Source: Quercus robur
Lineage: Eukaryota > Streptophyta > Magnoliopsida > Fagales > Fagaceae
DNA: 64,000 nt
Direction of reading: 5' to 3'
Assembly: GCF_932294415.1 (NCBI RefSeq)
Contig: NC_065539.1
Coordinates: forward strand, 53,897,501 to 53,961,500
In this document: one piece after another, positions 38,932-56,129 of the stretch
How positions within the stretch are numbered: position 1 is the stretch's first letter
Layout of the letters: every line of letters starts with the position of its first letter
Notes under the pieces: generated by a model
The model's database searches: none
What the model was told of the DNA's origin: nothing
Seen by the model: the letters and a program-made list of their open reading frames with translations, nothing else
Position numbers and translations under genes: made by a program

Positions 38932-38934
<3 letters not shown>

Positions 38935-39835
38935 TGTGTGGGTTTGTTTCTCAAAAAAAAAAAAAATTAGTAAGTGATATCAATTAAACGTTTGGTGGCG
39001 AATGACACTTATAAATTCCTATGATTGGTGGCTATTCTACAACCCAACACACAAGAAAAACCTCACCGACTAAAATTTGGTATTGACAACTTGATGACTC
39101 CAGTGGGTACACCAAAGGATTCAAACCCAAATATTACTATTATTTTGCATATTATAATGTAAATAATATGTAATATAATATGCACAACATATAAAATAAA
39201 ATAAAATAACATAATAAAGGAATAATAACGCAAACAAGAATGTTCTGTCCTTTTAAATCATGTAGGTTTTAAAGATGCGTAACAATTACTTCCGCTAGAA
39301 AAAGTTTTGGAGAGGATACGTAGCAATGTGCATTTCAAAATTGTTTAACACCCAAGAAATTAAGATGTGATAGCTTCATGAAGTGATAAAATAATGTCAA
39401 GCATAGTAACTGAATCAGCATACACCAAAATTCATTTATGGATGAGTTCTCTCTCTTGTGCTGTTATGCATCAGTTACTTGGAACAGAAAAGAATTACAA
39501 AACGATCGAAGCTGGAAATATGAGCGTAACAACTGTTTGATTAAACATGCATAAGTTTTCTTCAAGAAAATTCCCTTTGGCGTGACTTTTTTTTTTTCAT
39601 GAACAATCTCAACTCAACTACACAGCTTTATTAGTCCTAGCTAATTGAATAAGAGCCGGCTCCATTGATCTTTTTTCACTCATCAGCGTAGGCTACGTCT
39701 CTTTATCTGCAGTTTTCCTGAAAATAAAAAATAAAAAATAAAAAATAGAGAAAGCAAAAATAAGTTAGAAAGGGAAACACTTTAAAGTTAAAAAGGATCT
39801 TAATATTGTTCTGCCTTTATGAATATAGTTTGGGA

Positions 39836-44940
<5,105 letters not shown>

Positions 44941-45697
44941 TGTTAAGAACAAAACTCTTTTTCTCGGACTCGGATCTACAATTCTAGAACTACAGTCAGT
45001 CAAAACACTGTTTTGTTTTGGGAAATCCAGCTATGAATAAAGTATTGTGCCACCATCTCGCCACATGGTGGCACAATACAATACTTTTCCTAAAAAAAGT
45101 CAAACTCTCGTCGGTTCTGAGTTCTGACACTGGATGATTTTATAACTTTTTGTGAAATCCAGCTATAAATTCAGTTTTTTTGCAACTTCGTGAGTCCGTG
45201 ACCCAACCTAAAACTATGAGTATGTTTGGATTGAACTTATTTTGCTAAAACTGAAAACTGAAAACACTGTAGCAAAATAATTTTTAAATGTGTGAATAAT
45301 GCTGTGGGACCCATTTTTAATGAAAAAGTTGATAAAAAGTAGAGTTTGTGGGACCTGTGAACAGTGCACAAGAACACTGTTCACAGAAGACCGGTCAACC
45401 ATTGTAGGCTAAACCAAAAAAAAAAGAGAAAACGCAACATTAGAAACGCAGACTTGAGTTTTACAACCCGTACTAATGGAGGGCTTAGCTAGTCAGGCCA
45501 AGCCCGCCCATATAAAAACTTCCATAGACGCCATGATTAAACCGTCCACCTGTGCCCAAGGTCATGCCTTTCAAGCCCACTCTCTACAAATCATATTGTT
45601 GGGGCCCTTTGCATACGAGCCCAACGTCATTCTTGGGCCGTTAAATAAATCGTGTCCCTACACCAGCATTTAGGCTAAATTCTAATTCCAGCATTTA
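44941..45697. other. Spacer upstream of AKR copy 5
   Basis: This holds the presumed promoter side of AKR copy 5; no element could be pinned down. A MITE-like fragment lies at 45214-45400. Near 45663-45700 the string ccagcatttag occurs twice. Confidence 0.5.
45214..45400 (+). mobile_element. Possible one-ended MITE fragment
   Basis: The sequence starting gagtatgtttggattgaact, with gctgtgggaccc and gaacagtgcacaagaacac, resembles the left part of a widespread dispersed plant repeat as I remember it. No matching inverted right end is found, so it would be truncated. The identification rests on recollection. Confidence 0.4.
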
Positions 45698-45701
45698 GAG
45701 C

Positions 45702-46708
45702 ATGGACTCAAGACAGTATTCATCATTCACTGATGTCTTACGGGGGAATATTAATAGTGAGGATGAACTTTTCGGTTTATCTGAAAATAGTCCTGTGTTA
45801 GTCCAAGATTCTCCAATGGATGATGAAGTTGCCACTTCTAAGAAAAAAACATCACGTGGTGCCAGCTTCAGTCCTGAGGAAGACAAGCTGCTTGTAGCAG
45901 CATGGCTCAATATCAGTGTCGATCCTGTGCATGGTAATGAGCAACATAAAACAACGTTTTACGGCAAAGTTGCAAAATACTTCAAGGACCACAGGACTGA
46001 CTCTACGCGTAGTATTTCATCCCTAACAAGCCGATGGGGAGTGATTAATAGGGAAATAGTTAAATTTTGTGGTTCCTTAGCTAAGATTGAAGCAAAGAAT
46101 GAAAGTGGAACCATTGCTGAAATGAAGGTATAAATTTTGCAATGGTCTTTAATTTTTTTAGATTTACAACACAAATGAAATGATTGAAGAAACTAATTAT
46201 GTTATATTTATTTAATTTTTTTTAGATTGAGAAAGCAAGGGAATTGTTTAAAGAATTATACGGTTACTTTTTCCTATATGAACATTGTTGGCAAATGTTG
46301 AAGGATTTTCCCAAGTGGGCATCTACTATGCCTAGGGAAGATTCAAGAAAAGAAATGCCTCAAACTCCAGATTCAATAGATCAAGGAGGGGGGATTGGTG
46401 ACACTATGAATTTCGAGAGGCCAATAGGTAGAAAAGCTGAAAAGGCTAATCGATAGAGAAAAAATGATGGGAAAGATGTTGCAACGCAATATTTGAAAAA
46501 GAAAATGAAAATGCTTGACGAATCTTATGCACAAGAAAAAGAGAGAGTTCGTCTCAAAGCGGAAAAGGTTCGCTTGAAAGAGTTGAAAGAGAATGAAAGA
46601 ATTATGATACTAGACACAAGTGGCATGAGTGAAGACCAAAGAACTTTTTATGATGGACTCAAAAAGGAAATCCTTGTAAAACAAAGATCAAGTAGTTCGT
46701 TGGGTTGA
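45702..46708 (+). pseudogene. Harbinger SANT/Myb-like accessory protein, nonsense mutation
   Basis: Exon 1 is 45702-46127 (MDSRQYSSFT...) and exon 2 starts at 46226, both with GT-AG borders. The SANT/Myb-like region reads FSPEEDKLLVAAWLNIS and SISSLTSRWGVINREIVKF, typical of the DNA-binding partner that helps Harbinger transposase enter the nucleus and bind its ends. Exon 2 has RPIGRKAEKANR, then TAG at 46454-46456. Beyond it the same frame continues with a Lys/Glu-rich coiled-coil tail (KKKMKMLDESYAQEKERVRL) to a stop at 46708. The stop replaces one codon in an otherwise open gene, so the loss looks recent. Confidence 0.88.
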
Positions 46709-49113
46709 GATGATGTTGGGGATGTCTTATTTCAACCTTATTTTGGTAGTAACTTATTGTAGGCCTTTTTTTTTTGTTGGTAGTAACTTATTGTAGGCCT
46801 TTCTTATTTGGGTAGGAACTTATTGTAGGCCTTGATATGTATTTTGTGGTATTTTTTAGATGTAGCTGATTTTAGGCCTTAAATATGTAAATTGTGATCT
46901 TAGCAAAAGGTCTAGACTATTTTATTATGTAATCCTAACATTTTAGCTTATATAAAATGTCATGTATTTTCTATATTATGTCTTCTCTTATTAATTGCCT
47001 TTTATTAAGTACCAAGATATCTACCTACTATATAATTGTATAATTGTTGGCATGAGAATGTATGCTTTTAGCTCATTTACCTTTGTCCCCCACCTTCCTT
47101 GATACACATGTTCATGTGGCTTGGACTACTTATTAGTACATGAATTCCCCAAAACCATTAAATATTGGTGTAGGTTTGTTCCTTATGGTTACTTCACTAA
47201 TTATAGTTAATTTATCTATTTTTAGTGTTAAATGAAAAAGAAGAATGCACTTGCAGTTCTTAATTTTTCGCAGAAACTTGCAATCATGATTGGTGATTAG
47301 CTGTGAATAAGTAATAGACTTCAACTCAATAAATGAAAAGATTCAACAAACTTTTTGATGGTATTTAAATCCTTAGTGTAAAATTAGTTCATTATGTCAC
47401 AATGGTTATTTATGTTGAACACCTTTTGTGGCCACATTATTCTTATGTTAATATTTCTAGATGGTTTGCTGTTTGGTTTCACTGTGTTTACATAAATTAT
47501 TCAGCACTTAACTTTCTCAGCCATGACTGTATTGTGATAAAGATGCGAGTGTTATGCCTATTTAAAACATTGAATTATTACTGCCTATATGTAATGGTAT
47601 TTTTTTTCGGAAAATTTTAAATGAAGAAAAAGAAAGAAGGGAACAGGAAAGAAATGAATTTCTTTTGTGCATGGACAACATAATAAGACCAATAATGTTC
47701 TATTGTGAAAGTAATTTCTGATTGTATGAGCACTTACAAGAGATTGTTAACTATGCTTAATTAAAATTTCTCAAGAAACTGAAACTGCTAGATCAAAGTA
47801 GAATGATGCATTTCTAAAATAAGAGAAGCTCTACCTTAAGCTTTATGGTTTCCTTGAGAGCTGTAAGTATATGAGATTCAATTATTTTGATTCGTTGTCC
47901 ACTATGATATGCTATGGGATTCATAGTTTTTGGAGTAAGTGTTTGAAGATTGGTGGATGCAAACTCTAAAATGTCGTGTATTTTATTATGTAATCCTAAC
48001 ATTTTAACTTATATTACTGTCATGCTTAATGTTGGTGTGCTATTGGTGCTGATTTGGTTATATGTATCTATTGTTTCAACCTTATTTTGCTATTGATGCT
48101 GCTGTGCTATTGGTGCTGTTTTGTTATTAAGTTGGCTTGTGCTTGTAAAGTAAATCTTTTGTAGTTTGGAAGGATCTATCATTGGTTGTTGTTCTTGTGA
48201 TGGCAGGATGGTAGCTAGGTGTCTCTTTCCTTTATTTTGTCTTTCCTGTTGTACTTCAGTTTCTTGTGGCAATGAATTTATGTTCCCCATCCCAAAAAAA
48301 AAAAAGGGATTAAACACCTGATTAATGGCTGCAACCTTCATTGAAGGAATTATATTTTTTTATCTATTAATTTATAGGTAATTTCTTAGGTGAAATCCAT
48401 GATGGAGCCTATCAATGCTGTCTTTGTTAATTTCCCCCATATATATAAAACTTGGAGGGAGGGAAGTTGCCATAAAAGATAGCAAAAGAACATAGAAATT
48501 AAAACTTGCTCCTGAGTCCTGACTATCCAGTCAAAAAGAGAATAAAGGAAAAGTCTAAAAAGGGGTTTTCAATTTTACAACACTAGCATATCTCATAATC
48601 AAAACAAGGGTAGAGTGGGAGCAGCTAGTAAAAATAGTGGCAGCAGTAGGTTAGCTTGTTCATTCTTCCTCATGCCTCCACCAAATCCAACTTCATGTGC
48701 TAAAGAAAATAAGTTTATATGTATCTATTGTTTCAACCTTATTTTGCTATTGACGCTGCTGTGCTATTGGTGCTGATTTGGTTATATTTTCTATTGTTTC
48801 AACCTTATTTTGCTATTGTTGCTGCTGTGCTATTGGTGCTGATTTGGTTTTATTTTCTTTTAGTTTCTATGCTTGTCTTGACTCTTAGGCTCTTCTAATT
48901 GTTGCTGAAATGTATTCATTGGTTTACAATTCTTAAGTGCTAGAAGAAGATAGGAGAGGATCTCATCTTAGGTCACGTTTGTATTTAAAGAAAATTTTAT
49001 ATTCTTTACATAATGATCAAACCTTCTTTTAAAGTTATCAATTTCATTTCATATTATGTTTCTTGCATCTATATTGATAATTGCTTTCCAATGTTTTCTT
49101 CTAGTTTATCTCC
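46709..49113. other. Harbinger interior between its two genes
   Basis: No coding region is supported. A 27-bp unit with gtagtaacttattgtaggcc repeats around 46740-46830. The string gtgctattggtgctgatttg with ttgtttcaaccttattttgc recurs at about 48030-48120 and, twice, at 48720-48850. Confidence 0.65.
48030..48860 (+). repeat. Interrupted repeats inside the Harbinger element
   Basis: Units of about 60-75 bp containing ttgtttcaaccttattttgc and tgctgctgtgctattggtgc occur once at 48055-48120 and two to three times at 48720-48850. About 600 bp of unrelated sequence separates the two groups. Confidence 0.75.
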
Positions 49114-50358
49114 ATGGGTCGTTCTTTTTTTCGTAAATTGCTTGATGATGACTCAGATGAAGATGAGATAATTATGAAACTTCTCATGGGTGAGACATCA
49201 CAACGTAAGCGTCGTCGGTATATCGACCGTAATCATTTGGCAGGCCATAAACGGCTTTATGATGACTACTTTGCTGAAGAACCTGTACATCCTCCCAAAG
49301 TATTTCGAATGAGATTTCGAATGAGACGTTCTCTTTTTCTCCGAATCCTATCTAAAGTAGAAGCTCACGAACCTTATTTTATCCAAAAAAGAAATAATGC
49401 CAAAAAGCTTGGTCTATCTCCCCTTCAAAAGATGACCGCTGCACTTAGGATGCTTGCTTATGCAGTAACAGCTGATCTTTTGGATGAATATGTGAGAATA
49501 GCCGAAAGCACTGCAATGATGAGTCTAAAAAAATTTGTTGCAACAGTAGTTGCTATTTTCTCAGAGCAATACTTGAGGTCACCAAACAATGAAGACATCG
49601 CTAGATTGTTAGCCTATAGCCAAAACCGTGGATTTCCAGGCATGTTGGGAAGTATTGATTGCATGCATTGGAAATGAAAAAATTGTCCAACTACATGGAA
49701 AGGGATGTATTGTGGTCATGTTCGTCAGCCAACTATTATTTTGGAAGCAGTGGCTTCATATAAACTTTGGATATGGCACTCTTTTTTCGGATTACCTGGG
49801 TCCAATAATGATATTAACGTGTTGGAGCGGTCTCATTTATTTTCTGAGCTTGCACAAGGACGTGCTCCTGCAGTTAATTACTCAGTTAATGGTCATGATT
49901 ACACAATAAGATACTATCTTACTGATGGTATATATCCAAAATGGTCAACATTTGTGAAGACAATCTCATCTCCACTAGGAGATAAAAGAAAATTATTTGC
50001 AAAAACTCAGGAGGCATATAGGAAGGATGTAGAGCGTGCATTTGGAGTGCTTCAAGCGCGATTTGCAATTGTACGTGGATCTGCACGGTTTTTCTATCAA
50101 GAAACATTACATGACATTATGAAAGCATGCATAATTCTTCATAACATGATTATTGAAGATGAGCGTGATGAAGCTGAACCAGTGGACTTCGATTATGAAC
50201 AAATTGATGAGATTTTATGTACACCAATGTCAAGTGAGCGGACAAATGAATTTTCGGAGTTCATTCAAGTTCATCAACGCATTATGGATAAAGAAGTTCA
50301 TTCTCAACTTGAAAAGAATCTCGTTGATCATTTATGGCAATTACAAGGAGAGTTGTGA
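49114..50358 (+). pseudogene. PIF/Harbinger DDE transposase, single internal stop
   Basis: Start ATG 49114 (MGRSFFRKLLDDDSDEDE). A single frame of 414 codons is interrupted only by TGA at 49675-49677, where relatives have Trp (MHWKWKNCP). Motifs: N-terminal RKRRRYIDR and an HTH-like region around QKMTAALRMLAYAV. The DDE core has Asp near 182 (GSIDCMHW), Asp near 233 (PGSNNDINVL) and Glu near 307 (KDVERAFGVLQ). The C-terminus ends DHLWQLQGEL. All three catalytic acids remain, so one G-to-A change explains the inactivation. It belongs with the SANT gene upstream. Confidence 0.93.
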
Positions 50359-50569
50359 AAACTTTTGGTTTTGTTTATTTCTCTCCTCTTCTTTTTATGG
50401 AGTTGTCATTAAAACTTTTGATTTGGTTTATTTGTTTTATTTTGTTTATGAAGTTGCCATTAAAACTCATTGGCTATGTTTTTTCGTTATGTTAAGTTTA
50501 AGTACTAGCCAATTGTTGTGTTGTGTTAAATTTAAGTATCATTTGTGATCAAGGAAGTGGCAAGCTCAA

Positions 50570-51010
50570 CTCTATTTAATTCAAGTATTTGTGTAAATTT
50601 AACAGGTTAATGTTATTTCAAGTATGTCTGTTTGTGTAAATTTGACAGGTTGATGTTATTTAAGTATCATTTGTGTTGTGTTAATTCAAGTATGTTTGTT
50701 TAAGCACCATTTGTGATCAAGGAAGTGAGTAAATTTGACAGGTTGATGTTGTTTAAGTACCATCTGTTTAAGCCAACTATGTGTGTAAAATTTGAGTTGA
50801 TGTTATTGGATATAAGTTGATGACAGGTTCAACATTTTTTTTTCCTGAAGATGACAGGTTCTGTGAGGGTTATTTTTTATTTTTTTGATTTGAACGTGAC
50901 AGGTTCAGCTTCAACATTTTTTTTCCTGAAGATGACAGGTTCTGTGTGAGGGTTATTTTTTATTTTTTTGATTTGAACGTGGCAGGTTCTGGGTTTTTTT
51001 TTGGGAAGCT
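50570..51010 (+). repeat. Subterminal tandem repeats of the Harbinger element
   Basis: gacaggttgatgttatttaa-type units are followed by two to three copies of a unit with tgacaggttctgtgagggtt and ttttttgatttgaacgtg. These could be subterminal binding sites for the element's own proteins; that is inference. Confidence 0.7.
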
Positions 51011-51562
51011 GACAGGTTCTGAAGTTTTTATTTTTATTTTTTAAAAAATGCTAAATGGAAAATATGGATTTAAAAAAATATGACAGTTGAATAGGTTGAT
51101 TATTTGAAAATGTTACCGTTGGTTAGAACCAAAATATTTGAAAAAGAATGCAATGTTACCGTTAGAACAAGAATTTGGCTGGTAGGAACAAATAATAAGA
51201 AAGAATAAAATAATAATAAAAAAGAGTTAAGAAATAATATTTAAATGAAGTTGTAAAAATATAGAACATCTGATAAATGGTATGTTGTAAAATGATGTGC
51301 TAAAATGATAAAGTAGGTTTTTGGTGTGTTAAAATGACATTTTTTTTAGAGAGCTGATGGAAATGCTCTTAAATATGTTGTGAAATTAGGTGTTAGAGTT
51401 GTACATTTTGTAAAGAGAGTTTTTGTGCCACTGCTATTATCTCCTTGTTTTATAAATAGTTGAACTTTAACTTTATTTTTGTCAGCGGACGTAGGCTTGT
51501 CAAATCATGTAAACTTTGGTGTTTTTTGTTTTTGCAAGTGTGCTTATTAATTATTTGTCTTT

Positions 51563-51826
51563 TCTTTTCTTTTCTTTTTCTTTTTTGGTTATCAGGATAG
51601 ATATTATATTAACAACCAGCAACAAACATTATAAACTGTCCATAGAGGCAAGAGTACTTGCAACATGCCTATAATAGTACAACCCATTTTTATCAATCAA
51701 TCAAAATATACATATCAACAAAGGGGGGAAAATCAAACACAACAAAATTCTCCATCATAGAATAGCCCCTTTTAGCCAAAAAGTCGGCACATTGATTTGC
51801 CTCTCTAAAAACATGCCTCACCTGGA
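51563..51826 (-). mobile_element. 5'-truncated LINE insertion (3' end of ORF2)
   Basis: On the minus strand it reads EANQCADFLAKRGYSMMENF, FDFPPFVDMYILID and a stop, the end of a plant LINE RNase H-like domain. An A-rich tail follows (the cttttcttttcttttctttt tract at plus 51557-51586). The flanks aattatttgtctt and gattatttttgtctt look like an imperfect target duplication, and block A has one uninterrupted copy of that sequence. Confidence 0.82.
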
Positions 51827-51873
51827 GATTATTTTTGTCTTTACTATTAGTATTAAGTCACTAACCAAAGCCA

Positions 51874-51912
<39 letters not shown>

Positions 51913-52560
51913 TCTTTACTATGACTAGTTTGAATATTGTGGGTGCTAGTTGCACAACAAGTGCTATCAAAGCAAGGTTAAGATTAAATATTTTAGATAA
52001 TTAGATTATAGTAATGATGATAAGCATCAAGCATTGAGTAGAGAAATTTTGTGGTAAGGAAAAAAAATATTCTTGGTAAAGGTGAATAAAGGACCTCTTA
52101 ATCTTACAAGGAGTTAGAAATACCTTAAGTTAGAAGAGATGAGTGACGAAGTCCAAGAAAAGATGAATGAGAATGCAGCCAATGCAATTTGTCTCAATGT
52201 ATGTGGTGTGCTCATTCATAACATCCTAGAAGTATAAAAAGCATAATGGATGGATTTGGAAGAAATTACAAAGTCTCTATATGAAACAGAATCAACCAAA
52301 CGAGTTGTAGTGAAAAAACACTTTATGACTTGCAAATGAAGTAATGATCGTATCTATTGGAGCATTTCAACATGTTTACATCTTGAATACTTAGTTATCA
52401 AATTTTAGGGTAAAGCTTGAGGATAGAATGACACTTCTATTAGCATGGCTTCCCACATCTTTTGATCACCTAGTGACGATGTTGATGTTTGAGAAAGAGA
52501 CTCTAGAACTCTAAGAGCTGGACTTGTTGTGAAGCAAAGTCAAACAGTCGTAGTAGAAGC
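51913..52560 (+). pseudogene. Decayed Copia gag fragment (block B)
   Basis: Paralogue of 37797-38400, with the same broken reading (GASCTTSAIKARLRLNILDN, MSDEVQEKMNENAANAICLN) and its own additional indels. Non-functional. Confidence 0.7.
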
Positions 52561-52905
52561 AACTAAAAAAAAAGAGCTCTAACTAGAAAAGATCTCAATC
52601 AAGATCACGTGCAAAGAATGATATAGAGTGATTTTATTGTCACAATAAATGACACTACAAATATAAATGCACAGAGTTGAAATAACACTTGGGAGAGAGA
52701 AAGAATATGATTTTATAATTTATAATAGACCACTCATCTCAAGTATATATGCTTAAAAACCCTCCATTTATAAGCAAAATTCTAACACAAGGGTAAGCAT
52801 TACACCATTCCAAACTTGTCCAAGCCTATAAATCCAAAACACCAAAACATGATAAGAGAATGATGCTACCCAAGTTGCTTATCTCATCACCCTTTAAATA
52901 ACTAA

Positions 52906-54333
52906 GGGTAAATTATATATTTGGTTCTCAAACTTTATATCATATGTTAATTTGGTGCTTAACCTTTTAAATGTGTCAATTTGGTCCCTGATTTTTTAAT
53001 ATTATGTCAAAATTGTCCCTACTGTTAAGTGATGGATGGAAAATACTGATATATGGCTAACAGCCAAAATAAAGTATAATTTTTTATGCCACATAGACTA
53101 CCATGTGTACTGCCACATCAGCATAAATTAAAAAAAAAATGTAAATCAAACAAAATCTCTAAATCTCAAAACACATATCTTTGATTCCACCTCATTAAAA
53201 CTTGATGACAAATTCAGAGAACATTAAAAGAAAAACAAAATCTAACACAAAAATTCCAACTTGAGCATAAATAATGCGTAATAACAATCGTCCATAAATG
53301 TTTTTAAATCAAATGGGTAATTGTTAAAAAAATTCCAATCTTTCCATAAGAGTTTTTGGGAAAAAAATATAATAAAAAAATATAAAAAAGAAAAAAAGAA
53401 AAGAAGAAGAAGTAATCCCCAAATCAACGAAGACATGGATGAAGAACAAAATTGGTATTTTTTTTTTTCTTAACAAAAAAAGGGTTTATTTTCCAGTATT
53501 TTCTTTGGAACCAAACGCAGTAGAATCGGTACCTAAAAAACTTGAAAAGGCTGATATGGAAGGTGAAAACGCAAGGGCGACAGTGGCAGAGAGAATATTC
53601 ACTAAGAAAGAAGAAGGGGGAGACCATCAAATAGCCTAAGCCTCTAGTTCAGTCCTCACTGTGACAGACCCAACGAGTAATCTCACCTCTATGTAATCAC
53701 GCCACAACTTTACAACAAAACCCAATAGAGAAATTGGACTATTTAACTCAAAACCATAAACAAAATGACCTCATTACACGCCTCTTATATTAGGTAGTTC
53801 CCACCAATGATGGACAATAAATTTTAGGACAGTGATTGTGGGTTTTAGGATGCCATTGCAAAAATAGGCTGCACACAGAGAAAGACGGAGTAATCCCTAG
53901 GTTTTTATTTGATAGATTTTCAGATATCTTTATTTTTGTTTGAAGAATTTTACTAATAGTGACGATAGATTGAGAGATTCTGTTTTTTGGCAAGGTGGGG
54001 AGATGGGGATTGATTAAGGATGGGAATAGAGAGATTTTTATTTTGTATTAGTTTAATCTTTAATGACGTGGGAATCTAAGTGTCAATTTAATGATGTGGT
54101 TTTTTTTTTTAGGGTTCTACTGATGTGGTAGTATAGGTGGTAGTTATGTGGCAAAAAAAATTATACTTTATTTTTACTATTAGTCATGTCTGCATTTTTT
54201 TTCCGTCACTTAATGTCAAAGACTATTTTTACCCCAATATCAAAAAGTCAAGAACCAAATTGACACATTTGAAAGATTAAAGACCAAATTGAAATATGGT
54301 GTAAAGATTATGAACCAAATATGTAGTTTATCC
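52906..54333. mobile_element. Non-autonomous MULE-type element (1.43 kb, long inverted ends)
   Basis: Long inverted ends of about 210 bp. The left reads gggtaaattatatatttggt and the reverse of the right reads ggataaactacatatttggt. The 9-bp target duplication is aataactaa (52897-52905 and 54334-54342). Block A has the unfilled site aataactgaagtactag. No transposase is visible inside; the interior (about 53130-54100) is AT-rich with no recognisable gene. Confidence 0.9.
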
Positions 54334-54427
54334 AATAACTAAAGTACTAGAAATAATAGAAGTAATACCAATAATGTAATTGTTATAACTTATAATGCAA
54401 ATATTGTGGAGTACATAATACATTTAC

Positions 54428-54592
54428 GACAAAACTTAAGTACAGTATTTTAGATGTTGTTCCTTAAGTTCCACTCTTAAGATTCAGTCATATGGCTACT
54501 TAATTAAAAAATACACTTTCATCCTATGAAAAAAAATTCACATAGCAGAAACTTAAGAAGGAAATCTAAGGAACAGTACCTAAGTCTTGCTC
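54428..54592. mobile_element. Small MITE (165 bp)
   Basis: Imperfect inverted ends of about 45 bp: gacaaaacttaagtacagta on the left and gagcaagacttaggtactgt from the right. The flanking direct repeat is atacatttac (54418-54427 and 54593-54602). Block A has the uninterrupted version (aatacgtttactacgtg). A 9-10-bp duplication suggests a Mutator-type MITE. Confidence 0.82.
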
Positions 54593-55228
54593 ATACATTT
54601 ACTACATGTAAATGAATCCTCAAACAAGTCAAACCTATATTACTGGTCCTCAGATAATTTATTACTTGCTTAGAATAGAGTACGTTATACTCTCTTCACC
54701 TTGGTTAGTAAATACATAATATTGTTTCTCAGGAAAAAAAAAAAAAAAAAAAAAAAAGGTTAGTAAATAATATGATCACACACACTATGGTACACCCTTC
54801 TTTAGGCCAAGTGCTTATAAGACAAGGGTGAGAGGCATCTCTCCCCGATGTGAAATTGAGCAAAACCGTGCGGGTGAGAGCAAGGGTCGACTTTGCCCAT
54901 CCCAAAGCGGACAATGCCTAATTGGGGTTGAGACTAAGTTTCCTCCCACAATATCAATTAAACGTTTGGTGGGATGTCGGATTTCTCAACAAAAATAAAT
55001 AAATAAAACGTTTGGGGGCCAATGACGCTTATAAAATCCTATGATTGATGGCTATTGCCTATTCAACAACCCAACACACAAGAAAAACCTCACCGACTAA
55101 AATTTGGTATTGACAACTTGATGACTCCTGTGGGTACACCAAAGGGTTCAAACCCAAATATTACTATTATTTTGCATATTATAATGTACATAATATGTAA
55201 TATAATATGCACAACATATAAAATAAAA
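54593..55228. other. Remainder of block B left of the MULE
   Basis: No gene. A poly-A run lies at 54734-54758. The stretch 54801-54945 with gtgcgggtgagagcaagggt and cccatcccaaagcggacaat looks like a piece of a common plant retroelement LTR and has no match in block A. From 54950 onward the sequence again matches block A. Confidence 0.5.
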
Positions 55229-55572
55229 GGGATAATTACACATAACCCACCTGTGGTTTGGGCGAAAATCACTTTGCCTACTCGTGATTTGAAAAGTATC
55301 ACTTAACCCACCTGAGGTGTGTTTCCGTCACTCTCCGTAACCCACCTCGGTCTCTGCCGTTACAAAAACACTTTTTAACCCCAAAACAGAACATAAATCG
55401 AATCAAAACCCCCAAAACTCAAACACTTTTCGAGAGAGAGACCCGGGGTGCGATCAGCTTGTTCTTCATGGTTTGGAGCGTGTGGAGAGGGAGAAAACAC
55501 TTGTTTTGCATCATCGAACCTAGGCAAGGTATGTGTGACTGTTGTTCATCTGCATTTGGGTCTGTTCTTGAT
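55229..55572 (+). repeat. Left terminal inverted repeat of the MULE
   Basis: About 345 bp that pairs with 60603-60945 with a few differences (for example ctcgtgatttg against cgtggtttg). It includes gttcttcatggtttggagcg and ends around ctgcatttgggt. It presumably holds the promoter and transposase-binding sites for the adjacent gene. Confidence 0.92.
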
Positions 55573-55655
55573 TTAGGGTTTCAGATTTTGTTCAAGTGTG
55601 AACTTACTGTGTGAAAGTCTAAATTTGTACTTCCCAGGAATCATGTTATGTTGAG

Positions 55656-56129
55656 ATGTCTTCATCAAGTGGTAATTTCTCAGGTTCATGTGGACATATG
55701 TGCAATGAGCAGACTTGTGTTTTGAGAACAAGTTTGAGTTTGTACAATTTTGGGAGGAGGTTCTTGGGTTGTAGCCGTTATAAGGTTGGTCCTAAGTGTC
55801 CTTTCTTTGTTTGGATTGATAACCCAACCTGTCCTCGTGGGAATGAAACTGCACCTTTGGCTCTAGAGAAGATGTCTAGGCTTCAGACTGCTCTCTAACT
55901 TGCAAATGAGAGGGAAAGGACAGCTCTGGAAACGGCAGAAGAAGCTAGGCAAATGGCAGAAAAGGCTCTTGAAGAGGAAGCCAAAGCCAAGGAGAGGGAG
56001 AGAAAGGCTCGAGCTATCTGTACAAAAGCTAAGGAAAAAGCCATTCTTGCTGAAGAGAAGCAAAGAATGTGGAAGTCTGCATGCATTTTGTCATGGATCT
56101 TTTTTGTTGTTGTGTTTTGGCTCAATTGA
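55656..56129 (+). pseudogene. GRF-type zinc-finger protein carried by the MULE, one stop
   Basis: Start ATG 55656 (MSSSSGNFSGSCGHMC). The GRF zinc finger reads CGHMCNEQTCVLRTSLSLYN followed by FGRRFLGCSRYKVGPKCPFF, with its Cys residues and the Gly-Arg-Phe type core. TAA at 55896-55898 interrupts the frame. Beyond it the frame continues with a Glu/Lys/Ala-rich coiled coil (NERERTALETAEEARQMAEK) and a C-terminal hydrophobic segment (ILSWIFFVVVFWLN) to TGA at 56127-56129. Finger, coiled coil and C-terminal membrane segment is a common layout of short plant GRF proteins. GRF fingers bind nucleic acid in other proteins; a role in transposition is only inference. About 157 codons in all. Confidence 0.85.

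Larger units (their letters stand above)
37476..39310 (+). repeat. Duplicated block A (paralogue of 51369-61170)
   Basis: Sequence from aatatgctgtgaaattag to about gaaaaagttttggagag is repeated, diverged, in the right part of the window. Shared stretches include ggtgctagttgcacaacaa, the decayed gag, accctttaaataact, acacaagaaaaacctcaccg and ataataacgcaaacaag. Block A lacks the four insertions of block B, so it shows what the sites looked like before insertion. Confidence 0.9.
36989..39835. other. Spacer between AKR copies 4 and 5
   Basis: No native gene is supported. Pyrimidine-rich tract at 37140-37172. From 37476 onward lies duplicated block A, which includes a decayed Copia gag and a (CT)n tract at 38893-38931. 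Around 39700-39810 are short aataaaa repeats and the 3' flank of AKR copy 5. Confidence 0.65.
45698..51368 (+). mobile_element. PIF/Harbinger element with both genes, left end eroded
   Basis: A SANT/Myb-like gene (45702-46708) and a DDE transposase gene (49114-50358) lie in the same orientation, the standard pair of plant PIF/Harbinger elements. The right end is gagctgatggaaatgctc followed by tta (51369-51371). On the left, tta (45695-45697) is followed by gagcat, the first six bases of the inverted right end, then directly by the SANT start region. Three-base TTA duplications fit the family. The homologous block A has ttaaatatg at the right border. The 5' terminal region therefore appears deleted. 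Confidence 0.85.

Noticed and set aside
47814-48341. Two short minus-strand frames between the Harbinger genes
   Set aside because: Short, no domain, and overlapping internal repeats.
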